From: Lachnospiraceae bacterium UBA5899
GTDB taxonomy: Bacteria > Bacillota > Clostridia > Lachnospirales > Lachnospiraceae
Assembly: GCA_002432425.1 (NCBI GenBank)
Contig: DJEL01000046.1
Span: forward strand, 17,946-81,945
Length of the DNA stretch: 64,000 nucleotides
Reading direction: 5' to 3'
Of the stretch, positions 19,934 through 29,327 are shown piece after piece. Position 1 is the stretch's first letter, and each line of letters opens with the position of its first letter. A program made the position numbers and the translations under genes. Under the pieces are notes generated by a model that searched no databases, had not been told where the DNA came from, and was given only the letters and a program-made list of their open reading frames with translations.

Positions 19934-20776
19934 TCAACCTTTTACCGCACCGGCAGCCACACCCTTGATGATGTATTTCTGTCCTGCCAGATATACGATA
20001 ATGATGGGGATAATGGTCAGCATGATGCTCGCCATCATGGGACCCATTTCTACCTTTCCGTAGCTGCCGCGGAAATACTGAATCAGCATGGGAATGGTTT
20101 TGTACTTCTTGATATCCAGTACCAGAGTTGGGAGCAGGTAATCGTTCCATACCCACATGGCTTCCAGAATACCAACGGAAATCATGGTCGGCGCCAGCAT
20201 GTGCATATCAATTTTGAAAAAGGTCTGTACCGGATTGCAGCCGTCAATAAGAGCCGCTTCTTCGATTTCCACCGGAATGGATTTTACGAAGCCGCAGAAC
20301 ATGAATACCGCAAGACCTGCGCCAAAGCCAAGGTAAATGATCCAGATGGTCCAAGGGGTATTCAGTTTCAGTCTGTCTGCTGTCTGGGACAGGGTGAACA
20401 TTACCATCTGGAACGGCACTACCATGGAAAACGCAAACAGGAAGTACATCAGTTTGCTGAAAAAGCTCTTCACACGGGTAATGTACCATGCGCACATGGA
20501 ACAGAACAGTAAAATTGCCGCAACGGATGTTACCGTAATAAATAAGCTGTAGAAAAGGCTGCTTAAAAAGCCCTTGGATGCAATGGCATCAATGTAGTTG
20601 TCAAGTCTCGCAAAGGTTTCTGCCGTAGGGAGTCTGAAAACCGTACCGGTGCTGATTGCGGATTCCTTTTTTAAGGAATTCATTAAAATCATGAAGGCGG
20701 GATAAATCCAAAGTAAGGAAAAAACGGAAAGAACTACCGTCCAGATATAATTGCCGATATTTTTCTTTTGTTTCAT
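19934..20776 (-). CDS. Sugar ABC transporter permease (MalG-type)
   Basis: A 280-residue inner permease with six membrane helices. It carries the EAA loop EAALIDGCNPVQTFFKI (near 185-205) that contacts the ATPase. It has the CUT1 family layout typical of the second permease. It overlaps the previous permease gene by one base (TAATG), showing tight coupling. Together with the MalF-type subunit and the lipoprotein it would import maltodextrins. No ATPase gene lies in the operon; CUT1 importers in this group commonly share an MsmX-type ATPase encoded elsewhere. Confidence 0.93.
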   Translation of the reverse strand: MKQKKNIGNYIWTVVLSVFSLLWIYPAFMILMNSLKKESAISTGTVFRLPTAETFARLDNYIDAIASKGFLSSLFYSLFITVTSVAAILLFCSMCAWYITRVKSFFSKLMYFLFAFSMVVPFQMVMFTLSQTADRLKLNTPWTIWIIYLGFGAGLAVFMFCGFVKSIPVEIEEAALIDGCNPVQTFFKIDMHMLAPTMISVGILEAMWVWNDYLLPTLVLDIKKYKTIPMLIQYFRGSYGKVEMGPMMASIMLTIIPIIIVYLAGQKYIIKGVAAGAVKG

Positions 20777-21627
20777 TACTGCTGCACCTCCTTAGAACGG
20801 GTTGCCTTTAACTGGAACAGGGAAATCGCGATAACCAGAATACAGAAGATAACGGCTTTTGCCTGTCCGTATCCCTTCCAGAGCGCACCTGCACGGGCGT
20901 AGAAGGTCTGGTAAATATTGAGCGCCATCATTTCTGTGGAGTGATTGGGATCACCGCCTGTTAAGGCTAAGTTCTGGTCAAAGAGCTTAAAGGAATTGGT
21001 CAGTGTCAGGAATACACATACGGTAATGGATGACATAACCATGGGGATTTTTACTTTTAGCAACGTCTGCCATTTGTTTGCGCCGTCAATTTCCGCTGCT
21101 TCAATCAGGGAATCGGGAACGTTCTGCAGACCCGCGATGTAGATAATCATCATGTAACCGATTTGCTGCCAGCACATCAGAATGATGAGACCCCAGTATC
21201 CCGCGGAAGAGTTGAGAGCTAAAAGCGGTTTTTCCACAAGGGTCAGTACGCAGTTAATCAAAATCTGCCAGATATAACCGAGTACGATACCGCCAATCAG
21301 GTTCGGCATAAAGAATACGGTTCGGAAAATATTGGTTCCCTTGATCTTCTGGGTCAGAAGAACTGCCAGACCAAAGGCGATAATGTTAATGGTCAGAATG
21401 GAAACTGCCGCAAACAATACGGTGAATACAAAGGAACGTCCGAACGAAGCATCCGTCAGCGCTGCTTTGTAATTGGAAAGTCCAACCCACTCTGCATTGT
21501 TTACCGTTGTAAACTTACAAAAAGATAAATACAACCCCTGACCAAACGGAACGATAAATCCGATAATAAATGCAATCAATGTGGGAAGAACAAAAATCGG
21601 TGCACTTTTCTTTAATGCCTTCTCCAT
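20776..21627 (-). CDS. Sugar ABC transporter permease (MalF-type)
   Basis: A 283-residue permease with six membrane helices. The EAA loop ESLIEAAEIDGANKW-like segment reads DSLIEAAEIDGANKWQTLLK (near 174-193). It belongs to the CUT1 group of oligosaccharide importers and lacks the long periplasmic loop of the enterobacterial MalF. The gene starts 61 bases after the binding-protein stop and ends inside the start of the MalG-type gene. A GGAGGTAG-like site precedes the ATG. Confidence 0.93.
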   Translation of the reverse strand: MEKALKKSAPIFVLPTLIAFIIGFIVPFGQGLYLSFCKFTTVNNAEWVGLSNYKAALTDASFGRSFVFTVLFAAVSILTINIIAFGLAVLLTQKIKGTNIFRTVFFMPNLIGGIVLGYIWQILINCVLTLVEKPLLALNSSAGYWGLIILMCWQQIGYMMIIYIAGLQNVPDSLIEAAEIDGANKWQTLLKVKIPMVMSSITVCVFLTLTNSFKLFDQNLALTGGDPNHSTEMMALNIYQTFYARAGALWKGYGQAKAVIFCILVIAISLFQLKATRSKEVQQ

Positions 21628-21688
21628 AAGCTACCTCCAAAAAACGGGCAGGCTTTTTCAGGTTCCTGCCCGTTTGCTATAATCTGAA

Positions 21689-23059
21689 TTACTGCTGATT
21701 TGCCAACTGATATTCGGTTGCCCATCCGTCTACGAATGCGCTTACGACTGCATCCCAGTTCGCATCGGTTTCGTCTGCTGCGTATGCGGTCAGAGCGGAG
21801 CCTACACCGTTCTTCCATTCTTCGGAAGGCATTGTGGTGAAGTTCCATGAAACGGGAGTCTTGCCTTCTGCGGTGTACTCTCTGTCCTGCTGAACGAACA
21901 GGTTAGCGGATTCCTTTGCATTCTTGAAAGGAATTACGAAGCCCATGTCGTCTGCCATGCTGGAAGTACCTTCTTCAGAAGTTACACACCAGTAAAGGAA
22001 GTCTAAGGTTGCCTGAATGTCTGCGGGGTCTGCATCTTTGTTTACACACCAGTAGTTCTCGGTACCGGTGCAGAGACCCTGGTTTGCTTCATCGCCTACA
22101 CCAATGTAGATAGGGATCATGGCTAAATCGTCATCGGAGAATTTGCCTTCGCCGACTAAATTGCCGTATTCCCAGGAACCGTTCTGGAAGAAGACTGCCT
22201 GCTTGTTTAAGAATTCATTACGGGAGTCATCGCCGGTCTTTGCTGCAAGGTCCTTGCCTGCGCAGGTGCTGTTATTTACATATAAGTCCCAGATTGCACG
22301 GTATGCATCCAGATAGGTGCCTTTGATGGCATCGGTGGAGCTGATTCCTTCGTCTTTGTATTCAAAGTAAATAGGAAGGTTTGCTAAGTGCGTCTTAAAT
22401 CTCCAGTCGGAAGAACCGTCCATACCTGCGGAGGTAAATGCGGAAAATCCGAGTTCGGAAGAACGTGCGGTAATGTCTTCCGCTACTTTCTTAAGATCTG
22501 CAAAGGACTTGATGTCATCTACGCTGTAGCCTGCTTCTTTCAGTAAAGTCTTGTTGCAGATAAGTCCGTAAGACTCAATTACATAGGCGATACCGGCAAC
22601 GGAGTCTCCGTCTTTCAGTGCGTAATCTTCGCTGGTCAGTTCGTTGTATACTGCGGAACCGGAGAGGTCATAGCAGTAATCCTTCCAGTTTGCCAGACCT
22701 ACGGGGCCGTTTACCTGGAATAAGGTAGGAGCGCCGCTCTTGCCCATTTCACTCATCAGAGTGGTTTCATAGTTGCCGCTTGCTGCGGTAACAACGGTTA
22801 CCTTGGTACCGGTCTGTTCGGTATAGGTCTTTGCCAGTGCCTGCCACTGCTCATCCTGTTCCGGTTTGAAGTTCAGGTAATATACGGAGCCGTCTGCTGC
22901 GCTGCTGTCATCTGTTTTGCTTTCCGTTGCTGCGCCGGTGCTTTCATTATTGCTGCCTGCATTGTCATTGTTTGTTGTTTCGCTGCCGCATCCGGCAAGT
23001 GTTCCCATTGCCAGCATGGCTGCCATTCCAAGTGCCATAAAACGTTTGCTGTTTTTCAT
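21689..23059 (-). CDS. Extracellular sugar-binding lipoprotein (maltodextrin type)
   Basis: A 456-residue family 1 solute-binding protein. A signal peptide ends in a lipobox LAGC with Cys24 as the lipidation site, and a Ser/Asn/Thr-rich linker follows. The rest is the two-lobed binding fold. It is the first gene of the operon with the two permeases, phosphorylase and glucanotransferase, so maltodextrins are the likely ligand. The tail segment with NFTTMPSEEWKN near 395 is conserved among such binding proteins. A ribosome site AAAGGGAG lies upstream of the ATG. Confidence 0.92.
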   Translation of the reverse strand: MKNSKRFMALGMAAMLAMGTLAGCGSETTNNDNAGSNNESTGAATESKTDDSSAADGSVYYLNFKPEQDEQWQALAKTYTEQTGTKVTVVTAASGNYETTLMSEMGKSGAPTLFQVNGPVGLANWKDYCYDLSGSAVYNELTSEDYALKDGDSVAGIAYVIESYGLICNKTLLKEAGYSVDDIKSFADLKKVAEDITARSSELGFSAFTSAGMDGSSDWRFKTHLANLPIYFEYKDEGISSTDAIKGTYLDAYRAIWDLYVNNSTCAGKDLAAKTGDDSRNEFLNKQAVFFQNGSWEYGNLVGEGKFSDDDLAMIPIYIGVGDEANQGLCTGTENYWCVNKDADPADIQATLDFLYWCVTSEEGTSSMADDMGFVIPFKNAKESANLFVQQDREYTAEGKTPVSWNFTTMPSEEWKNGVGSALTAYAADETDANWDAVVSAFVDGWATEYQLANQQ

Positions 23060-23089
23060 ACTTTTTCTCCCTTTCTTGTTTTACAAGGT

Positions 23090-23134
23090 GTGCTGTCATG
23101 CAGCACGTTTCTTTGTTATGCACTTATCATAGCA
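23090..23134 (-). promoter_or_regulatory. Extended -10 promoter and leader dyad of the maltodextrin operon
   Basis: On the minus strand TGCTATGAT (23134-23126) is an extended -10 element with a weak -35. Twenty bases downstream lies a dyad GTGCTG/CAGCAC with a five-base centre (23106-23090), a candidate operator or early hairpin. A weak -35 fits a promoter that needs an activator, such as the response regulator encoded just upstream. Confidence 0.4.
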
Positions 23135-23196
23135 GTTATCCTTAAGCGACCATTATCAAATATTCAACCTGATATGCAAAAAATTAAACCTGCCGG

Positions 23197-24495
23197 CTAC
23201 CTTTCCGCCTCATACTCCTTTATGCTTTCATCCGCCATTTTCACAAAGCCTTCCGCGTCAATCTTGCCTTCCGCCAAGAGGGGCAGCGCCTCTCCCAGCG
23301 TTTCCTCCTGCAGGATGGAATTCCATTTTACCTGATAGTTGGGCACAATCTGCGCCGCGCCGGTGAAGGCTTCCATATAGTCCGACAGTACCTTGGGACT
23401 TTCCGCAAAGTCCTGTGTGAAAAAAGCTTCCCGTTCTTCTTTGTTGTAATGGGTGCGGAATTTCAAAAACTCCACCGCCGCTTCCTTTACCTCGTCGCTG
23501 TAGGTGGATACCACCGCCCAGCCGAAGGTCTCCGGGGATGCCACCATGGTTTTCCCGGGGAAGGAGGCAAAACGCACTTTGTCCTCCCAGCCGTCCGGTA
23601 TCTGTTCAATCATCCAGTAACCGTTGGGTATCATGGCTGCCTTGCCGGAAAAGAAATTGGTGTATGCCACATCGTAGTCCGCATGCAGGGCGTCCTCCGT
23701 GGTATAGGAAAAAAGTCTCTGCAGGGTTGCCGCCAGCTTGTAACCGCTCTTGTTATCGTAACTTTCCGGCAGCATCTGGCGCATAAAGTCCGCACCCTCC
23801 AAGTCCTCCGCCACCGCCGCGGTGGCAATCAGCATGGGCGCCCAGCCGGTGCCTTCCGTATGCAGGGCAAGGGGCGTGATGCCCTTCTCTTTCAGCTTAT
23901 CACAGCAGGCATAAAACTCCTCCCAGGTGGTGGGGAAGCTTTCTATCCCCGCCTGTGTGAACAGTTCTTCATTATAAAACATGCCGGAGCAGGTAAATGC
24001 CGCCGTGCTGATGGGACCTAAATACACCTTTCCGTCCTCGTAGGTGCAGCCCTTTAGGACCGCCGGTTCGATTTCCGCCATCCACGCTTCATCTTCCTCA
24101 AGGTAGGGCGTCAAATCGGTAAGCCGTCCCTCTTCCACCATCATCTGGTAAAAAGAAGGCACCGTACACACATCATAGATAATGGCGGGCAGGGTTCCGG
24201 TCACGTTCATCCGTTTTAAGTTCTGCCGGTATTCCTCTTCCGTTTCCAGCACCCACTCCACATCCAGATAATATTTTCCTTCGTATGCCTTGTTGAAAGC
24301 ATCCGCCAGCTCCTGATTGTTCTTCTTGCCCGTGGTGGGGTCAACCGTAAAAATAATGGGAATACGCACCGCTTCCGTGCTTTCCGCTTCGTTTTTATTC
24401 TTCTCCGTGCTGCCGCAGCCGGTAAAAAGAGTGCCGAGCAGGCTCATGGTAAGAAGCAGCGCCAACGCTCTTTTTCCGTTTCTATTCTTCTTCAT
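23197..24495 (-). CDS. Orphan sugar-binding lipoprotein linked to a two-component system
   Basis: A 432-residue family 1 solute-binding protein. The signal peptide ends in the lipobox LFTGC, and the acidic/Asn linker after the Cys is typical of exported lipoproteins. The start ATG has GGAGG upstream and overlaps the end of the sensor-kinase gene by 14 bases, so it belongs to the regulator operon rather than to the permease operon. It has no permease partner of its own. A likely role is to present sugar to the adjacent YesM-type kinase, as in three-component sensors, or to act as an alternative receptor for the downstream importer. Confidence 0.88.
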   Translation of the reverse strand: MKKNRNGKRALALLLTMSLLGTLFTGCGSTEKNKNEAESTEAVRIPIIFTVDPTTGKKNNQELADAFNKAYEGKYYLDVEWVLETEEEYRQNLKRMNVTGTLPAIIYDVCTVPSFYQMMVEEGRLTDLTPYLEEDEAWMAEIEPAVLKGCTYEDGKVYLGPISTAAFTCSGMFYNEELFTQAGIESFPTTWEEFYACCDKLKEKGITPLALHTEGTGWAPMLIATAAVAEDLEGADFMRQMLPESYDNKSGYKLAATLQRLFSYTTEDALHADYDVAYTNFFSGKAAMIPNGYWMIEQIPDGWEDKVRFASFPGKTMVASPETFGWAVVSTYSDEVKEAAVEFLKFRTHYNKEEREAFFTQDFAESPKVLSDYMEAFTGAAQIVPNYQVKWNSILQEETLGEALPLLAEGKIDAEGFVKMADESIKEYEAER

Positions 24496-26263
24496 TCTGC
24501 TCACCTCCTCCGGGAATGCGGATGATACAGGTGGTGCCGTCTTCCTCCGCCCGGTACAAATACCGCACACCATCCCCGTATTTTAACCGCAGCCTGGTAA
24601 GTACATTCACCACGCCGTAGCCGTTTTTCTGATTGGGGAAGCTTTTCTTGGCTTCGGAAACCGGCTTTTCGTTCAGGGCATTGATTTTTTCCGCCATGTC
24701 CTCCTCAATGGGCGTACCGTTGTTGTAAACCTCCAGCAGCAAATCACCGCCGTCCCGGTACAGGCGGATGGCAATCACGCCTCCCTCGTATATTTCCCGG
24801 AAACCGTACTTGATGGCATTTTCCACAAGCGGCTGTAAAATCAGCTTCAGGACATAGGTTTTCTCCGGTTTCACCTCACAGTCCACCGTGTAGGTAAACA
24901 GGTTGTCGTTGCGGATTTCCTGAATTTGCAGGTAGCTTCTGACATTTTCCAGCTCGTCCGCCACCGTCACAATGTCGTCGCCCTTACTTAAGGAAAGACG
25001 CAGGTACTTGGAAAGTGCCTGAATCATTTTCATAGTCGTTTCTTCTTTGTTGATACGCGCCAGCATGTAAATGGTGTCCAGTGTGTTATACAGAAAATGC
25101 GGGTTAATCTGGCTGATTAACATATTCAGTTCGCTGGTGCGCAGCTCCTTCTGCTGGTCCTTGATTTCCGTCAGAAGATTTTCGATGTTGATGAGCATTT
25201 TATTGTAGGAATTTCCAATCTGGTCCAGCTCCGTGTTCGTATGCAGATGCACCTGATGGGAAAAATCGTTGCCATCGAATTCCGTCATCGCCCTGTTAAG
25301 TACCTTAATGGGCTTGGTGATTTTGTCGGAGAAATACACACTCAAAACCACCGCAATGGCAATGACCAGAAAATAGATGAAAAACAATACCATCACAATT
25401 TTTCCGGTGCCCTTGTTTAACACCTGCTCCGGCACTATGGTAAAGACCGAGAACCCGCTCTGCTTCTGTTTATACAGAAACAGCACGCCCTCCGCCACTC
25501 TTTCGCTCTGCAGCACAACACCGGTTTTCTCTTCCGCCGCATAGTCCGCCAGCAGTCTTTTCGTGCTCTCCGTCAGGGAAAAAGAAGCGGGATACCGGGA
25601 GGCGCAGATATTGCCGCCGGCATCCATGACGCCCATGGCTGCTTCCTTTGTAAAGGTGTCACCGCCTTCCTTTATACTGTCCAGAAAGCCGTCGTCCATC
25701 CGAAGAAACAGATAGCCCGGTTCGTGGGCGTAATCTAAGCTATGCACCTTTCTGCCGATAAAAAGTGCTTCCTTTCCTGTACCGAACAGGGTGTCCTCCG
25801 TCACAAACCAGACCGTATCCGCATAGGAATCTCCTAATTTGTCTACAAGCCCGCTTGCTTCAAAATCCGCATATGTAATTTTGGAATAAGAACGGGTATA
25901 CAGGTTCTGCTTATTGTCCGCATAGCAGTACTCGGATACGTAATCTAAATTAATATACGCAAAATATTTGCTCAGGGAATTGCGTTTCACTTCCTCAAGC
26001 GGCTTTGCCTTTAAGCTCTGCTGCACCTGGTCGTTTAAGATACATTCCTCGGTGGCCTTGTCCGCCTTCTGGAACAGATTGTCTAGGGAAATGCCCGTCT
26101 TTTCATTTAAGAACGCATACTGGTTCGTCACAATGTTAAGCATATTGCCGCGCATATAAAACCAGACTCCTACGCTGGACAATAAAAGTGCCAGCAGTAA
26201 AAGTCCGATGGTATACCTTAAATATTTTTTTTGAAATCCCGATACGCTCTTTTTCTTTCTCAT
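24482..26263 (-). CDS. YesM-type sensor histidine kinase
   Basis: A 593-residue membrane kinase. Membrane helices at about 19-37 and 289-311 flank a 250-residue extracellular sensor domain. A HAMP linker follows, and then the His_kinase domain with INPHFLYNTL, where His389 is the phosphate acceptor. An HATPase domain with an N-box near NAIKYGF ends the protein. It pairs with the response regulator gene, which it overlaps by four bases. Kinases of this family usually regulate carbohydrate ABC importers. The gene lies upstream of the maltodextrin operon on the same strand. Confidence 0.93.
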   Translation of the reverse strand: MRKKKSVSGFQKKYLRYTIGLLLLALLLSSVGVWFYMRGNMLNIVTNQYAFLNEKTGISLDNLFQKADKATEECILNDQVQQSLKAKPLEEVKRNSLSKYFAYINLDYVSEYCYADNKQNLYTRSYSKITYADFEASGLVDKLGDSYADTVWFVTEDTLFGTGKEALFIGRKVHSLDYAHEPGYLFLRMDDGFLDSIKEGGDTFTKEAAMGVMDAGGNICASRYPASFSLTESTKRLLADYAAEEKTGVVLQSERVAEGVLFLYKQKQSGFSVFTIVPEQVLNKGTGKIVMVLFFIYFLVIAIAVVLSVYFSDKITKPIKVLNRAMTEFDGNDFSHQVHLHTNTELDQIGNSYNKMLINIENLLTEIKDQQKELRTSELNMLISQINPHFLYNTLDTIYMLARINKEETTMKMIQALSKYLRLSLSKGDDIVTVADELENVRSYLQIQEIRNDNLFTYTVDCEVKPEKTYVLKLILQPLVENAIKYGFREIYEGGVIAIRLYRDGGDLLLEVYNNGTPIEEDMAEKINALNEKPVSEAKKSFPNQKNGYGVVNVLTRLRLKYGDGVRYLYRAEEDGTTCIIRIPGGGEQNEEE

Positions 26264-27852
26264 GCGTCAAATTCCTTTTTGTATTCGCTGGGCAGTTTTC
26301 CGGTGTACTCCTTAAACAGGTGGGCAAAGTAGGAAGGATTGCTGATTCCTATCTGGTCGCAGAGGCTGCCGATACTTTCCACGTTGTTCTGCAAAAGCTT
26401 CTTTGCCTTTTCCATGCGGCATTGCAGCAGATACTTCTTAAAGGACATGTGGAAGGTTTCCTTAAACACCCTGCCGAAGTAAACCGGGTTTAAGTAAATG
26501 TGGGTGGCTACGGAAACAATGGACAAATCCTCTTCCTGTAAATGTTCTTCAATGTAAGCCACCGCTGCGTTCATATATTCCCTGCCGCCCTTGATGTCGT
26601 GAGCTTTTGCATATTCCTTCCGAAGCTCCACTGCCCGGCACAGGATTTTATAGCAGACATCCACTTCCTTGGAGGTATGCAGGCTCTGCATATTGGAATA
26701 ATAATTCTGAAACTGTTTCTTTAATTCTTCCGTCATGCCGTAGGAGTCCTCAATCGCCATTTCCGCTTCCAGCATCACGCCGTGCATTTTCTGGCGCTGC
26801 ATGTCCTCATCGTCCGGCAGGGCGTAAATGAAGCGGATAAAAGCTTCCTTTAAGCTCTTTTCGTCGTTCTTCCGGATAGCGCCGAGAATGGGCAGGGTTT
26901 CCTCCGTGTTCTCTTCCTTTGCCGCCTTTCCGCCGAACTCTTCCTTTACGGCAAAGGAACTTCCGCCCGAAGCCGCCGCCAGTTCAAACAATTTCCCCGC
27001 CTCTTCGTAGCTTTTCCGGATACCCGTAAGCCCCTTGTAGGGCTTGGATATGGATGCCACTACGGGGCTTTTTAATTCTTCCCTTGCCATCTCTAAGAAT
27101 GCTTTCAGCTCATGCACCGTGGTATTTTCTTTGGTTTTGACGATAAAGATTTCGGAACCCGTTTCAGAAAGAAAATGCCAGAAAAAATACCGGCTTCCGA
27201 TTTTCTCCTGTAAAAATTTTTCCAGGGCAAAACGGGAAGCTTCGTACTCCAGCGCATTGGTGATTTTATAAGCAATATCGATATCCGCTTCCACGGTAAT
27301 AAAGCGTTCTTCTTTTTCCGGCGTCTGACCGACGGTTTCCAGTACCTCTGTCAGTTTTTCAAAGGGAATCTGCTCCTGCAGGTATTTCTGCACCACCACC
27401 TGTAGGAAGCTGACGGAATCTTTTTGAACAATCCGTTCCCAGTTTTTAAACTTTTCCGCATTCTTTTTCTGCTCCATACAGGTTTTGTACGCACTCTCCA
27501 TGGTCTCCTGCAGTTTTTCATCCTCGATGGGCTTTAAAAGATACGCAAACGCTCCCAGCTCGCATGCCTGCTGCGCATAGGAAAAGTCCCGGTAAGCGCT
27601 TAATACGATAAACAGACATTCCTGTCCTGTTTTTTTAATTTCTTCCATGACCTGCAGACCGGTAACCTGTTTCATACGGATGTCCGTAAGCACCACGTCC
27701 GGCTGCTTTTCCCTGATGACATGGATTGCCTGCTCCCCGCTCTGGGCGGTGCCCACTACCCGGAATCCCATCCTGTCCCATTCATAGGTATTGACCAGTC
27801 CTTTTAGCAAAATCGGTTCATCATCTACAATTACAAGTTTTAATAATTCCAT
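26260..27852 (-). CDS. YesN-type response regulator (REC + AraC HTH)
   Basis: A 530-residue regulator. The receiver domain has the acidic pair DDE (10-12) and the phospho-acceptor Asp57 in LTDIRMK. A long middle region of about 270 residues is helical. Two AraC-type HTH motifs occupy the last 100 residues, ending with ISNPSYFAHLFKEYTGKLPSEY. The start is placed at MELLKLVIVDDE, where AGGA lies at good distance; an upstream in-frame ATG five codons earlier is possible. It probably activates the sugar-binding lipoprotein and maltodextrin operons when phosphorylated by the adjacent kinase. Confidence 0.92.
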   Translation of the reverse strand: MELLKLVIVDDEPILLKGLVNTYEWDRMGFRVVGTAQSGEQAIHVIREKQPDVVLTDIRMKQVTGLQVMEEIKKTGQECLFIVLSAYRDFSYAQQACELGAFAYLLKPIEDEKLQETMESAYKTCMEQKKNAEKFKNWERIVQKDSVSFLQVVVQKYLQEQIPFEKLTEVLETVGQTPEKEERFITVEADIDIAYKITNALEYEASRFALEKFLQEKIGSRYFFWHFLSETGSEIFIVKTKENTTVHELKAFLEMAREELKSPVVASISKPYKGLTGIRKSYEEAGKLFELAAASGGSSFAVKEEFGGKAAKEENTEETLPILGAIRKNDEKSLKEAFIRFIYALPDDEDMQRQKMHGVMLEAEMAIEDSYGMTEELKKQFQNYYSNMQSLHTSKEVDVCYKILCRAVELRKEYAKAHDIKGGREYMNAAVAYIEEHLQEEDLSIVSVATHIYLNPVYFGRVFKETFHMSFKKYLLQCRMEKAKKLLQNNVESIGSLCDQIGISNPSYFAHLFKEYTGKLPSEYKKEFDA

Positions 27853-27962
27853 ACATTTATCCTGCATTCATCGGGTTATGTTTTGTGACATCTTCAGTTT
27901 ACTTCCAAAATGCAAAAAATCATACTAATTACCATACCTTAAATACAAAAAAATCATACATT

Positions 27963-29327
27963 TCACATTTTTTGTACGGTTTTCTTATAGACAATGCCAA
28001 AATAAATACCTTCCGCAATAGCGGTAATCGTCCAGGAAAAGATGTAGAGAAGGTACAGGGACGGAATGGTGTGGAAATACGCAAATACGGTGTAAATCCA
28101 GATGACGCGGAACACGCAGGAGCCCATGACCACGATAATGGTGGGAACCACACTTTTGCCAAGACCTCTGGATGCCGCAATGGTACAGTCCATGAACGGC
28201 GCCATCACAAAGGAAAAGCCCATAATACGCAGTCTCTGCATGCCGGCATTTATAACCTCGGTGTTGTTGGCAAACAAAGACAAAAACTGTCTGCCGAACA
28301 AAAGCAGCGCACCGCCCGCAAGGGCTGCCACACCGGCTCCGTAAAACAGACTGATAAAATAGCTCTTCTTCATGCGTTCCTTGTTGCCCGCTCCCCTGTT
28401 CTGTCCGATGAAGCTGGCGCATGCCGTGTAAAACGCATTCAGGATATTAAAAATAACCGTATCCGCATTGGCTGCCGCCGAGTTGCCGGATACCATGACC
28501 GTATCAAAGGAATTGACGCCCATCTGCACAAACAGATTGGCGATGGCAAAAATGGCGTTCTGGATGCCGGTGGGCAGTCCGATTAACAGCACGGCCTTTG
28601 CCTCTTCCTTATGCAGCCGTATTTTGCTTACGGACAAATTGCATTCATCCTCCCTGCGCAGCAGGTTGGCAATGATAAGCGCCGCCGATACATACTGGGC
28701 AATCACGCTGGCAATGGCAACGCCCGCTGCCGCTAAATGCATCACAATGACAAAAAATAAATTTAAAATAATGTTTAAGATACCGGCAATGGTCAGGTAC
28801 ACTAACGGACGCTTGGTGTCTCCGCCGGCGCTCATGACGCCGTTGCCGAAATTGTAAACCGCCATGCCGGGCAGCCCCAGCGCATAAATCCGCAGATACA
28901 GCACTGCCTGTTCCAGCAAATCTTCTTTGGTTTTCATGAGGGTAAGTACCGGCCTTGCCAGTCCAAAACAGAGGATGCAGGCAGCCATACCCACAATGAA
29001 GCATAAAATCAGGGAAGTATGAATGGTCTGCTCCACGTTCTTTTTATCCCTGGCTCCCAGACCCAGTGCCACCTGTACGTTGACACCGCTTCCCATACCG
29101 ATTAAAAATCCCACGAACAACGAAACCAGAAGGGTTGTGGAGCCGACGGCTCCCAGCGCCTTGTAGTCGGCAAATTTACCGACTACCGCCACGTCGCTTA
29201 AATTGAACATGACTTCCAAAAGCTGGGAGAACATCAGCGGAACGCTGAATAAAAATATGTTCTTCCACAAGGACCCTTCTACCATGTTAATCGTTGTTTT
29301 CTTTTTTCTTTTTGTTTCTTCGCACAT
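27963..29327 (-). CDS. MATE-family multidrug/metabolite exporter
   Basis: A 454-residue protein with twelve membrane helices in two similar halves. The opening NMVEGSLWKNIFLFSVPLMF is a typical MATE N-terminus, and the first half ends near the LGLGARDKK loop. These proteins export cationic drugs or metabolites using Na+ or H+. The frame overlaps the end of the GLUG gene by 41 bases. An alternative ATG at 29285 would avoid most of the overlap; neither start has a strong ribosome site. It is the last gene of the InlB-MMPL-GLUG cluster, though a functional link is not proven. Confidence 0.88.
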   Translation of the reverse strand: MCEETKRKKKTTINMVEGSLWKNIFLFSVPLMFSQLLEVMFNLSDVAVVGKFADYKALGAVGSTTLLVSLFVGFLIGMGSGVNVQVALGLGARDKKNVEQTIHTSLILCFIVGMAACILCFGLARPVLTLMKTKEDLLEQAVLYLRIYALGLPGMAVYNFGNGVMSAGGDTKRPLVYLTIAGILNIILNLFFVIVMHLAAAGVAIASVIAQYVSAALIIANLLRREDECNLSVSKIRLHKEEAKAVLLIGLPTGIQNAIFAIANLFVQMGVNSFDTVMVSGNSAAANADTVIFNILNAFYTACASFIGQNRGAGNKERMKKSYFISLFYGAGVAALAGGALLLFGRQFLSLFANNTEVINAGMQRLRIMGFSFVMAPFMDCTIAASRGLGKSVVPTIIVVMGSCVFRVIWIYTVFAYFHTIPSLYLLYIFSWTITAIAEGIYFGIVYKKTVQKM

